The notes under the pieces: model-generated
Told to the model about the DNA's origin: nothing
What the model saw: only the letters and a program-made list of their open reading frames with translations
Databases searched by the model: none
Translations under genes and position numbers: made by a program
Part shown: one piece after another, positions 13,828 to 25,300 of the stretch
How the letters are laid out: every line of letters begins with the position of its first letter
Numbering within the stretch: the first letter of the stretch is position 1
Assembly (NCBI GenBank): GCA_026182355.1
Contig: JAPFBL010000256.1
Coordinates: 310,001 to 374,000, forward strand
From: Hermatobates lingyangjiaoensis
Lineage: Eukaryota; Arthropoda; Insecta; Hemiptera; Hermatobatidae
DNA length: 64,000 nt
Direction: 5' to 3'

Positions 13828-14434
13828 TAAAGGTGTTGTATTATTGAAAGCTAGACCAAACCTCGATAAAAAAAGAAAAATAGTGGTAGTGTCACTCTTT
13901 TGATTGTTTCAATTGTGATCAATTTTAAGAGTGACAAATTATGTAATTCTTTTGAACGGTTCCCATTTGAACAGTATATTTACGCAGTCATATAGTAATG
14001 TGAGATTTTTTTATATTATACAGTTTGCAGTATCGCTAGTTTTGAAAGATTGATAATATCCTAAAAGAATTTTTTCTGTATAAATTTAAGAGTTTTAAGT
14101 AAGCTATTAAATTTATTATTATTCATTAATGAATAATTTAATTATTAGATAAGGGGGCAGGGAGTAGGTGTACTTTTCGCTTAAAACAGTGTTTTCCAAT
14201 CTTTTCTATATTATAATATAATTGATTATCTTTTAATGATCCATAATTACGTAGCATAAGATTTTTGATGATTTTTAGATTTCTCTAAAAGTGAAATCTA
14301 AGATCTTGATCAAGATGCAAATAAACCTCAAATCATCAATACCAATGTTAGACAACATCTGACCCCATTACTATAATAGTGAAACAAGATAAATTTTCAA
14401 GACAAACCCTGTATATTTAAGTGTATGCAAAATA

Positions 14435-14665
14435 AAAGTTTGTCAGGACTCGGTGAGTTCTTCAGATTCAAATTAAAATCTCATTGCCAACATTTCAGTT
14501 TTAATTGAAAACCTTTTTCATAGGCATCACAACCGTATGTTCTTCTTATATCTTCATAAAAACATATATCCCCATAAAATTTTCAACAAAAACCGAAACG
14601 TTGGTAATAATAGTTAAATTTGAATCTGAATAACTGACCGAGTCCTGATAGACTTTTATTTTGTT
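14435..14665 (+). mobile_element. Foldback element family C
   Basis: Outer arms AGGACTCGGTGAGTTCTTCA and the inverted ACTGACCGAGTCCTGAT. Inner arms carry CCTTTTTCATAGGCA and an opposed AAAACCGAAACGTTGG. Both arms hold eroded hammerhead-like cores (14485-14526 minus, 14565-14605 plus). Confidence 0.6.
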
Positions 14666-15119
14666 TCGCTTTTACAGTCGATACTTTTATTAATAAGTAT
14701 ATACAGTTATTGATCATTTGCAAGATTTCCAAGTTTCTCTATAGGTTGCAACACACTTGCGCAGGTACAGAAGTTGGAAAATACTATCTTAAAGGCTGTA
14801 AATATAAACTATTCAAACTGATTGACTTATTTTAAGATAATTTTTTTTTTATAATAAATATAGCTCGAAGTCATAGAGTGATAGATTCTGATGTGGGAAA
14901 ACAAGAAGTGGTATATACAAAGAAACTGGCAAAGTGCTGACAAAGTATGTACAAAGTGGGTTGAGCAAGCAGTGGGCCAAAGCAGAGTGAGTGCAAGCGA
15001 AAGCAAAGTGAGAAGTCCAAGTCCGTTGACTGTACACAGGTAAGCGTCAATGTCAAAGTTTTTCAGATGAGATTACCTTTAAATTTGTACTATCGGCTTG
15101 GTAAGAACGAGTAACTAGT

Positions 15120-15372
15120 TATTGAGGGGTGGCTTTGGGTCAAATGGGGTTGGAGAAGTAGCCGGCTCGGCTCCTGTAGGCTCGCTGGAACTGACGTCGA
15201 CCCACTTGCTGGTCGGGGAAGGGCATAGCCAGCAGGGTGTACCAGCGGGAAGGCATCGCTCGTGAGGCCCGACTCTTCCTGCCGCTAACACCACCCCATA
15301 TTAGCACCCTACCATCCTCCCCGAGAACGTCCTCACACAACCCTACCTCTACGTCTTGTCAAACCCCTATTC
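15120..15372. other. Isolated GC-rich block, 3' flank
   Basis: About 250 bp, GC-rich on a background of AT, ending where the family F hairpin begins. Short ORFs on both strands; none recognised. Confidence 0.4.
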
Positions 15373-15379
15373 GATCCAA

Positions 15380-15560
15380 CAATATTTTTTTTATCATTTT
15401 CGAAGTTTGGTCTAGCTTCGTAGGTGTTTTACTCTACAACGCTAGACCAAACCTAAAATAAAGAAAGATAAATAGTTATCTACTTGTACAATTTGCTTCC
15501 AAACTTATTTGGTTTACAGCCCTCAGCCTTTAAAAGTTAAACTAATTTCAACCAAGGAAA
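15380..15560 (+). repeat. Short family F-type hairpin plus flank, direct repeat copy 1
   Basis: Hairpin GTTTGGTCTAGCTTCGTAGG..ACGCTAGACCAAAC at 15405-15452 followed by AAATAAAGAAAGATAAATAG. The whole roughly 175-bp unit recurs at 16890-17065. No ribozyme core inside, so these may be internally deleted family F copies. Confidence 0.65.
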
Positions 15561-16529
15561 TAACCTAATCCGTACCACGAAGGAAATAACGCAAACCAGT
15601 AAGAAAACTCTTACAGCTTCATTAAACCAGATACAAAAGAGGCATCCAATTAGAAATTAATACAATTCAATTGTAATTCAACAATATTATCTTTTAAATT
15701 AGAAGCCAAAGACGATTCTAATTTTTTGTTGAATATAAAAAGGTATAATGATTTATTCCCTTATGCGTTTATACTCTACATTAAATTTAAATAAATTTTT
15801 AAACACCTCTGAGTCCTAGTTACATTAATTAATTCATTAACTGCATTACGGAATTATCAAATAAATATTTATGTGATCATATATGTTGAAAAGCTATTAT
15901 TAAAGTCAGTTTTTTTTAAAAATTCACGTAAACTAAAAGAAGTTCTGCAATCAGTAATATTATATTTGTAGATAAATAGTTCAGATGAATGTGATTATTG
16001 ATACAAAAAAATTGTTTTCAAAGTTTAGTCTAGAGAATAAACAGCATTAGTTGAAAATACTATATGCTTAAGAAGTTTAACTTTTTACAGTTCTTTTGGG
16101 AAATATGAAAAAATAAGTATACTGATTCTATATTTGACTAAGTAGTACACCTGTAATTGAAGTATCCTGATATACTCTTCTTTATTCTGATAGTGTTTAA
16201 TTAAAAGGAACTAATTAAAACTAATAATTCTTTCAATTAATTAATTATCAAATTAACTACTACAAGGGATTATTAAAATTACAATAGAGCTAATTCTCTA
16301 AATTGTATTCTTGTTGAAAGTAAAAAAAAAAAGCTATTAATGTAAATGAGATATTATTTTGCTTTAAAGATCTTTAACTAAAATGAATGACTTAAAAGAG
16401 GAATTTGAAAAGCGTTACAAAGTGAAATGGTTGTTTTTACTATATCGATTTAAAAAAAAATGTGACAAAAAAACGGATACAGAATGTTCTCTGAACACAC
16501 TGAACGTATATTTGTTAGTATTTTTTTTA

Positions 16530-16840
16530 TTATCAATAAATATATATTCGGTCAATTTTCTAGGTTCAAAAACCAAACTCTCGTTGCCGATGTTTTGTTT
16601 TAATTTAAAACCTTTTTCATGGGCAAAAAGTAAGAATTTTTTGAATAAGGAAATAGAAGAGTATGTAGCTTTTGACTAGTTAACAATATTAGTTCGTTTA
16701 AATAATATAATTTATTTTTTTTATAAAAAAAATTCTTACTTCTGCCTATGTAAAAGGTTTCAAATAAAACCGAAACATCAGTAACGAAAGTTTGATTTTT
16801 GAACCTAGATAATAGACCAAATCACGATTAAAAACCCACC
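16530..16840 (+). mobile_element. Foldback element family C
   Basis: Left arm GGTTCAAAAACCAAACTCTC and CCTTTTTCATGGGCA; right arm CTGCCTATGTAAAAGG and GAAACATCAGTAACGAAAG. The 98-residue ORF at 16383-16679 overlaps the left arm and is not coding. Confidence 0.62.
16743..16783 (+). ncRNA. Eroded hammerhead-like core, family C
   Basis: UGCC, then UAUGU in place of CUGAUGA, helix II GGUUU..AAACC, GAAACAUC. Helices are better kept than the catalytic core, so probably inactive. Confidence 0.4.
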
Positions 16841-16889
16841 TTTTCTATCAAACTATATTAAATTTTCCTATATAGACCACATATATGCA

Positions 16890-17065
16890 ACACTATTTTT
16901 TTTTCTTTTTCGAGGTTTGGTCTAGCGTCATAGGTATTTTACCGTCTGACGCTAGACCAAATTTAAAATAAAGAAAGATAAATAGTTATCTATGAGTATA
17001 ATTTGCTCCCTAAGTTATTTGGTTTACCACAGCCCTCGTACTTTGAAAATTAAACTAATTTCCAA
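16890..17065 (+). repeat. Short family F-type hairpin plus flank, direct repeat copy 2
   Basis: GAGGTTTGGTCTAGCGTCAT..TGACGCTAGACCAAAT followed by AAATAAAGAAAGATAAATAG and TATTTGGTTTACC, matching 15380-15560. Confidence 0.65.
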
Positions 17066-17532
17066 ACCTAAAATAGTCACTATCAACTCGGTAGAGGTAG
17101 GAAGTGTGAACCATTTTCTATTACACATGAAACAATTCCTATGTGAGTTGCCTGTAGGAAAGCTGTTTCAAGGCATTTTGTTCCTGATACGTAAATCAGT
17201 AGATGTCTTTACAATATATTCTTTTAAAATAATAATCTTTAATAATAATGTGTATTTCTAAGTTTTTTATAAGACCAGTTTGTTGAATCGTTTTATTTTC
17301 ATTTCCTAAAATGCCACAACTGTTGTTCATATTTGATGTATTATTTTTGTTAAAACCTATCATGTAAGTAAAGTAACATCATAATTTTTGGGAATGTTTC
17401 ATTAACTTATATCAATAGCGTCAATAACTAAATCATAAAAACCGTACTCTGCTTTTAAATAAAGAAAGCTGGTTTTATAAACAAGCAAGCAATTTGAATT
17501 AAAAATTTAAAATTTGATACATACGGTATCTG

Positions 17533-17698
17533 AAATCATAAGTTGTGCAATCCGTAATTGTGTGGTATTTACTCATTATGAGGTAAAATGGATAAAGAAA
17601 CAAAAGTCTCCACACAAATGATAAAGTTTGTCTCCTGAGACACAAATGTCTCCTCATTTGTGTGGAGACTTTTGTTTGTTTATCCATTTTAACTTAGA
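17533..17698 (+). mobile_element. Foldback element family A with 12-bp target duplication
   Basis: Flanked by ATACGGTATCTG at 17521-17532 and 17699-17710, a perfect 12-bp duplication. The tail (TTGTGCAATCCGTAATTGTG) is on the left only. Inverted arms TGAGGTAAAATGGATAAA and GTCTCCACACAAATG pair with the right half. No ribozyme core in this short copy. The 62-residue minus ORF here is just the hairpin. Confidence 0.75.
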
Positions 17699-17710
17699 AT
17701 ACGGTATCTG

Positions 17711-18990
17711 ATTTTCTTATTCTAATAACATCAATGATTTCTCCCTTATTGCATTAAGCAAAAAATAAATTCAATACTTCGATACTCCTAAATTATATGA
17801 GTTCTATCTATAATTTAGTATTCTGTCTTCTTCCGATATGTGTTTCCCTTTAAAAAAGTGCGATTCTCAACGCATTTGTGATGAATCAACGCATTCATGA
17901 GTGAATGAGATTATCACTTTGCAATTTATGATTTAGGAGAAACTTTTCTGAATGTAATTAAGTTTTTTTACTCTCTATGGATAAACAACTTATTATTTTC
18001 CATTTAAATGATCCGTACTCATATAGAACAGGAAGTGAATTTTTTTTTAAAAAAAATTAACTTTTGGGTAAAATTAAAAAAATGTACATTGGAATTTTCA
18101 CTAAAAATATAAAAAGCTATATTTTATTCCTTCTCATGGAAAAGGACATTTGCAGAAATCTATTTAATAATTCTCAAAGAGAATTAAAAAAAAAAAAATA
18201 CAAAGGTGCATTCTAAACATTTCGTGTTATATGTGTTCCAGACTTAATGTTTTCCATTTTTTGGAATTTTTTTTTTATAAACTGAATGTTTTGTTGATTG
18301 ATTATTGAAATAATATAATGAGAAGGGGATTTGTGAATATTATAAGTTAAAAGCTTAAATTTCGATCAAAATTTACGTAGATTAATTTTGAACATTAAAC
18401 AATTTAAACAGTATAAACACCACATTATATCTGAATTTATTTGTGTTCCAAAAATATTATTTCTCGGGACTAAAATAATTAAATAAACGTTATATAGGTA
18501 CTTTTTTAGCATCAACTTTGTGATATGCTAAATAAAATAGTTTTCAAAATAAAAGGTGAGAAATAATTATTATGTGGTATTTACTCATTTTGAAAAAAAA
18601 AACAATGTCTCGACATGTTAATGTTTTATGCAAACCAAGGTTATCGAATGCATTTCATATGCAACCTGAAAATTAATATTAATTGTTTGAAACGTTATAC
18701 TTATATAGTACATTTCTATGGGAGGAGTTTTATTACTTTTCCAAACGTAAACAGCATTTGACGATTGTTAAAGTTTTGAAAAATAGTTATAATTTTGTGA
18801 TTGTTAACTTTTCAATTATCTTTACATTTTTACTTTATGTTTATAAAAGTTTACATGGTCTTGGTTCGTGTTTTAATAAAAGATAATTTAAAATAAAAAT
18901 ATTTCAATTAGACATCTACTTGTAGAAAGCATAGTATTTGCAATAAGCTTCACAGCAATATTCAGATTCATGTACAATTACCTTGTACTC
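17711..18990. other. 3' flank of the fw-like gene, no gene seen
   Basis: AT-rich. A stray family A tail piece (TTATTATGTGGTATTTACTC) lies at 18566-18586. Confidence 0.55.
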
Positions 18991-18991
18991 A

Positions 18992-18997
18992 TTTATT
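18992..18997 (-). terminator. Candidate poly(A) signal AATAAA
   Basis: TTTATT on the + strand is AATAAA on the minus strand, about 200 nt past the candidate stop at 19199. AATAAA is common by chance in DNA this AT-rich, so position is the only argument. Confidence 0.35.
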
Positions 18998-19198
18998 CTT
19001 TATTGCTTTGAACTAAGTTTGAGAATGCATTATAATGATTGAACAGTTAATACATGAGGAAAGCAGCTTTCCTGCGTAGCGAACCCTTTCAAGCAAAAAC
19101 TCTTTCTCCTCACAACTATTATGCATTTGTTTATAATTTTAGACAAGTTTGTGTCGATAAGAAGTTTTATATGAAGCAACTTGATTTGTTCCACGTTC

Positions 19199-19325
19199 TT
19201 ATTGTGTAATCATTTTCTGTAACTTTTCAGTAGAAGTCAGTCTTTGACAGTCTGTCACATTTCTGTAGTCTTTTAACTGTAAATAGTCATCAGGAAGTGA
19301 TTGACCACAATTATTAGAAGATTTA
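19199..19325 (-). CDS. fw: fw-like exon j: cytoplasmic tail and stop (candidate last exon)
   Basis: Acceptor CTTTCTAG abuts 19325. The phase-2 remainder AG plus T gives Ser, then KSSNNCGQSLPDDYLQL, KDYRNVTDCQRLTS, TEKLQKMITQ and a TAA stop at 19201-19199. The exon length (127 nt) closes the frame exactly. The 190-nt intron before it is short, and an AATAAA lies about 200 nt downstream. The tail is about 42 residues with several Tyr and Ser. Support is weaker than for the ectodomain exons because I do not recall the family tail; another splice form could use a different last exon. Confidence 0.65.
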
Positions 19326-22300
19326 CTAGAAAGTACATTAATTAAAAAAAAAAGTAATTGAAAATTAAATATCTGCCAAAAGCTTATTAGTAAAAAGAAA
19401 GAGTTTATGTCTAGCATTAAAAAGGAAAGGGATAGAAAAGAAATGATTGTATTAAGCCTGTTAGTAGAAAGGACATCTGCAAGGCAGAAGTAAAGTGAAA
19501 ATATTTTAAACTCACCTTTTTATCAAAATTACGATGGTGGTAACAACAGCAGCGAGGAAAACGAACCCTCCAAACACACCCAGCGCTATTATTGCTCCTA
19601 AAGTGTCATAAATAGTTTAGTTCATTATAAAATTACTTGAAGCATGAACATTATATTTTAAATAAAATATCATTAGTAGTACTACAGAGATTGTAACATA
19701 CAAAAAATATGACTACTTTACCTCGTACATCTTACTTACAACTCAGGAATGATTGTTCGGAAAACGATCGAGTTGTAATGAAGACATACGTACGTAAGTA
19801 GTTTATTATCATAATAATAATAATTTCATCTTAATTGTGTGCATTGGAAAAAGTTTTAAAAAAACACCCATTTGTAATATTATTTTGAATTAAGTCTTAT
19901 CAATTATAAAAAGAATAAATGATCAAACAGTAATTGAATTATAAGTCTTGAATTGAGTTATATGTCATAATACTTGGTCATTTTCGTTTACTAATAATTC
20001 AAAGAAACACCAAGAATTTTAGAAACAAAAGCAAATTGGATATCAAAAAATATTAATTTTCCCGGTGGATACGACTCAGTCTAAGTAATATGTACGTCAT
20101 AATGTATAATTTATAACAATCAACTACATATAAATTAAATTTTAATAAAACATTGTTTTCTTTTTATTTGATCCAAACAATAGTATGCAGTATTTCTTTA
20201 AAAGACTTTGTTTTCTTTTATAAATCACTGATTACAATGTTTTGCTATAGAAATGTTTGCATTGTCACTATTGAGTGGTGAAAAAGAATATTACAAATGT
20301 ATAGCAAATATTAATACTTTTTGAGCTATTGATATTTCGATAAGGTTAAAATGTCTATCATTTTCAAATATAAGTATACATTTAATTAAGCCATTCAGGG
20401 ATAATTAATTAAAGTAATAAGGGATAATTTACTTTCATGTGTTGTAGATAAACTATGCCACATCATGCCACATAAGAGAACACTATTCATAATACGTAAA
20501 AGATAAAAACTATTCATAAGAGGTCCCTACTTTGGAACTTGATATGTGCTTAAATAATTAATGGCATTCAAAACAGATTAGAAAGTACGATTTCGGGTGT
20601 CATCACAAAAACTATAAATTGAATGCTATAAATCAAGTTTGCAATATTGTACAAATATGTTGAAGTCTTGAATTAAGTTATATGGCTTTATATTTGGTCA
20701 TTTTCGTTTACTAATAATTCAAAGAAACACCAAGAATTTTAGAAATAAAAATAAAAACCGAATGACATGTAGTGCAATTGTGGTAAAAACATTTTCAACA
20801 CACTGCCAAATTCAATTTTGTTCATCAGACAAATATTATAATTTAGAAGGAATCATAACTAAAAATTCTAAGATATACCTTGTGCATGGCAGGAATATGC
20901 CCAGTTTTCATCATATACTAATTCTTTATATTGAAAATGGTATCAACCTTTCTTAATAAACATTACATTAACCTTTGTGTACTAACAATATGAATGTATT
21001 GAACTTGTATTTGGCTACATATTTATTCAAATGTAATTCTAATTCTATAAATCACATTAAATATTCGCTAAAAGGAAATTTTGTGTAAATTTTTGCGTAA
21101 ATACTAAAACCTTCTAAAAAAAAAATATTTCTTGAACGTATTTGAAATGTGTACAACTCATCGATAAAGTTATATCAAAAATCACATAATAATAAATGGG
21201 CATTTTTCTTTAGTTATTTTGAAGGCTGAATATTTTGTTGTCAATGTTAATGTCAAATTTCTTATAATTTAATTTTTTTTATTCTGTTGGCAACTTTTGC
21301 TTCTATTAGGAACAATTTAAACAAAATTGGACTTTACTTTGTTAAGTAAACAAAGTAAACCCCCCCCTCTCCCACCACCCGTAGATACGGGGATCTCATA
21401 CGCTATTAGTATTTTCGCCAGTTAAGCTAATAAATTTTTATTTCTAACTCGAAAATTGAAACTTAAGTTGTTTGGTAGCGCTCTTAAAAGCTAAATTTAT
21501 GGTGTATGATTATATAAATAGTTACCAAGGTTGAGTTTAGCTCCGAGGGTTGTGCGGTCATGATTGGTAACGGCATGGTGTGGAGGAGGTCCTCCATTCT
21601 CCTGAGGATAGCCACCAGATGCCACCACAACATGTGGAACTCGTCCCGATTCACTTACTCTGTTGTCTGGGATTTCAGGCAAAGGTGTTGTAGCTTTAGT
21701 CGTTATTCTTGGAGAGAACGGCCTTGGTTTGGACGGCGGTACTCGTCCAATCGTCGAAGGTGGCTTGCTTATGGTCACAATGCTGGGAGGTGCTCTTGTA
21801 TCCACTAAAAAAAAAAAAATAAATTATATATTGGGCAAAACTTAAAAGCTTATATATTACAATAATCAAAAATCATCACTACAACTTGAGGACGTGATTT
21901 CATTATAAAAAATAATAATATTCTACGTAAGTTAAAACAGAAACATTCGAAGGAGTTTTTTCTAAGTTGAATTATAATACCGTTAAACTGATTTCAGTTC
22001 TTTCTTAAAATTCTGTTTATTTACAATTTTAAAATAAATATATTTCAAGTTGAAAAGTGTGATAATGCATATCCATGCATATTTTAAAAAGAATCACCTA
22101 TTTCAAATATGAACCATCGAAATACTTCAAACCATAAACAAACAAACATACATTCTTGCAATGTTTGTTCTGAATTATAAAAACTTGCTATCATGCAAAA
22201 CTGGTTTCCTTTTAAAAGAAAAACCAGCGCTGGTGCTACATGCAATTTGTTTTAAAATGTAAAGTGAAAAAAATTGTATCAAACCTCTTCAGGCATTCTG

Positions 22301-25300
22301 AAAAAAATCACTAAATCCAGTTATTCTATCAATTTTCAGTTCATTAAATTTAGAAATTAATTACTTTGCTAAACTCCAGGAAAAAATTATTACTGATTAG
22401 AAAAAAAGTTTCATGAAAAGTATAAACCCAATAAAAAGCATCTGTTTTGAGAACAAATTAAAAATAATTTCATCAACCATTCTTTTGATAGTCATACCAG
22501 TGTAACAACTCTCGTTCTTCTAAATATTGTTAGACTAAGTTTTTCAAGCTCATATTTCAATTGACATTATACACTAGATTAATCATACTAAACTTAAAGA
22601 TAAAATGTCCCATAAGCATAATAAGGAAATTAGTTAAGTGATTCTTAAATCATACTTGAATAGCAATTAAAATTCTAGAAGACAGGATAAACAACAGTTT
22701 TTGAAAAAAAAAAACAGTAAATTCATATAAGTTGTCTAATGATAATATTGTCTAAGTTGCCTATTTTTGTCAATACTTTTAATTATTCACAGAAATTAAT
22801 ATTAGAAACTCTTTAAGTTGATATATATACACTTTTTTTTAAAAAAATGATGAGACATGTTAATTCTGGAAAATATATTTGCAAATATATTATTTTATTT
22901 ATTTATTTTTATTTTATTTTATTTATTTATTTTATTTTTATTGGTTTATTTTATTTATTTAATATACCTTAAACACTACAATCAATTTAATGACCTCAGG
23001 TAATATGACAACATTGGTAAGATAACTAGGAATGAATTAATGGAGGGTGCAAATAACAAATATTAAACAACTGAATCCGAATATATTTAATAAGATTGTA
23101 AATTTGTCATGAATAATGGTAAATCAATATGATTATTTTAGGCCTCAATAGATGAATCGCTTTCTTTAAGGGGTTCTATAGGGTTAAATTGAAATGTTTT
23201 GTACGATTTTTCATAGGTCACTGGAGAATGAGAATCCATTTAACTCCACAAATGGAGTTTGGGGTGTAAGTTAATTGAGTAGTGCTAAGTGACATAGTAA
23301 TGGTGCAGGTAATGCAAACCATCTTTCAATTTTTGACAAACTGTCCAGAACATAGCACATTAAGTGAACATTAAAGTAGAATCTTAAGGATGCTAAGCAG
23401 AAAGTACTCCGTGTATATATTTAAAAAATCACGAAGGTTTTTCTCGAAGTAAAGACAGGTTTCATAGGGTTGAGAAAAAGAGATTGCGTGGAGATTTGTT
23501 TTCATAGCTTCTCACCCTCCGAACCTTAATACTAAAAAAAATATTGTAACTATTTATATGTTTTTCTTAAAATATTTAAAATGAAAAAGCAGAAAACAAT
23601 GAAAAACAAAACAAAGGCATAATATTACAATAAAGGATATTGTTATGAAGGCACATATATAATAGCATGCTAATTATATGCTGTACAAAACAGAGTAGAA
23701 TATGTAAAGAGAAAGAGAAGAACATGTGAAGAAGATGAAAGCGAAGAATATGAATGCATGCAACATATTTACTTAAAGTCCTTATAATATCAAATAATGA
23801 TGGAAAATAATAACCATATCTTCGCAAGTAAAACAGTCTATTGAAAAAGGACTACACGATAAACTTATTCATTATGAAAAATAATTGACTATAACATTCG
23901 TTTCGTCAATAATATAAAAAAAAAATATCTTTATCTATAATGCCCTTTTTTGTAATATATTTTTAAACTTTTAGTAATATTTGTTTAACTTAATAAATTC
24001 AGTAAATTTATAAATTGAAGTAATTTTACAATTTCGTACAGTTCGGAATTCTATGAATAATATTATACCTTTTTTTATATTGAATGCATAGACAATTAAA
24101 ATTATCTCTGGCCTAATCCTAAATATAGGAACATTTTTTTTTCTATTTAATTGGATTAACATTAACTACAGACAATAAACCAATGTGATCTTATATATAT
24201 ATATATTAACTATATATATAATAAATGAATATACAACAATGATAAATTTCAATATAACTCAAGGGAAAAAGCAGCCCTTCCTTCATACCTACAAGCGGTT
24301 TCGACAACACGAAGCTGTCAAAACCTCTAAGCTTCCATCTCTCACAGGAGGTTCTAAGGACCATGGTGAAGAAAGCTTACGGAAATGCCCTCACTAGAAA
24401 TTTCTAGATTGAACCTTGTTTTGGCTTAGAACATGTATCGATGCAGTACAAATAATAGAGATGCTTATTTATTACAGTTTGTGCACGTGAATTGGCAAAT
24501 CAGATGACATAAGTATCAACAAAATCTAGGAAATTCGAACCTAAATTAAATTTCGTTCGGAACTCTCTTGTTTAACTGTCGATGGTGAAAGTGCTGGAGT
24601 GATTCAACTGTCTAACGCGTAAGGAACGCATGTAAGCGCTATTTGACAGTTAAACGCTGCCACTATTTGAACTAAAATAATTTTAGTTTTTTAAATGTTC
24701 GACTCTGTGTTTAATGCTTCCGGTTTTATAATTTACTGTTTACCTGATCCTGACCAATGTGGTCGAAAGCTTTCCATAAAATCCCTTACCCACTTATGTA
24801 GTTTATGATAAAATTTCGCTATTTCATTGTACTGGTAAAGATTGTGTTTTCTACTCTTCCATAGAATTAGCTAGAATAATTTGAGCTACCAGTGCCAATT
24901 TTAAAATTTTTTATTGCAAAGAACCATTTTCTAAAACAGTTATTAATGCTGAAGCCGTGAAATTTTTTAACAACACTTGTTATCATCGTTTTCTATGTAA
25001 AATCAATTCATAAACTTATGTTACATCAATCAATGATCAAACCACAATTTGAAGTGTGGGGAATAAAGACTAAGTCCATAATGCAACTTAACCAGCGGTC
25101 TTCGCAACGAGTCAAAACCCTACTGGTTTTGACTCCAGTTGGATTTTGACTCTGGTGAAGACCGCTTTTTACGGTTGAAAGATCTTAGTCTTTTTTCCCT
25201 CACTTGATATTGTGGTTTGATTATTGATATATATATATATATATATATATGCTATTTTTTTACTGTATTTTGACAAGGATAATTGGCTGCTGATACTAAT

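Larger units (their letters stand above)
13449..13892 (+). mobile_element. Foldback element family F, about 440 bp
   Basis: Arms ATCGAGGTTTGGTCTAGCTT..ACAACACCTTTAAGC and the inverted right copy ending AAGCTAGACCAAACCTCGAT. Further in, TAATTTTAATTAATATACAT arms flank a T/C-rich centre (13615-13700). Hammerhead-like cores at both inner arm ends (13501-13540 minus, 13788-13827 plus). Confidence 0.72.
19598..21525 (-). other. Intron 8 of the fw-like gene
   Basis: GTAACT..TTTAG, between stalk and transmembrane exons. Holds the 19.95/20.66 kb direct repeat and a C-rich run (21360-21380); nothing coding. Confidence 0.75.

Noticed and set aside
16383..16679. 98-codon plus ORF
   Set aside because: Its second half is the left arm of a family C foldback element, and the first half has no recognisable domain.
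21560..21845. Plus-strand ORFs over the stalk exon
   Set aside because: Antisense shadows of exon h; no splice context or recognisable product.
24280..24400. Missed sushi exon or another ribozyme core in intron 7
   Set aside because: GC-richer and with a GTCGAAACCGC phrase on the minus strand, but it lacks the cysteine pattern, a CUGANGA box and a palindromic helix III.
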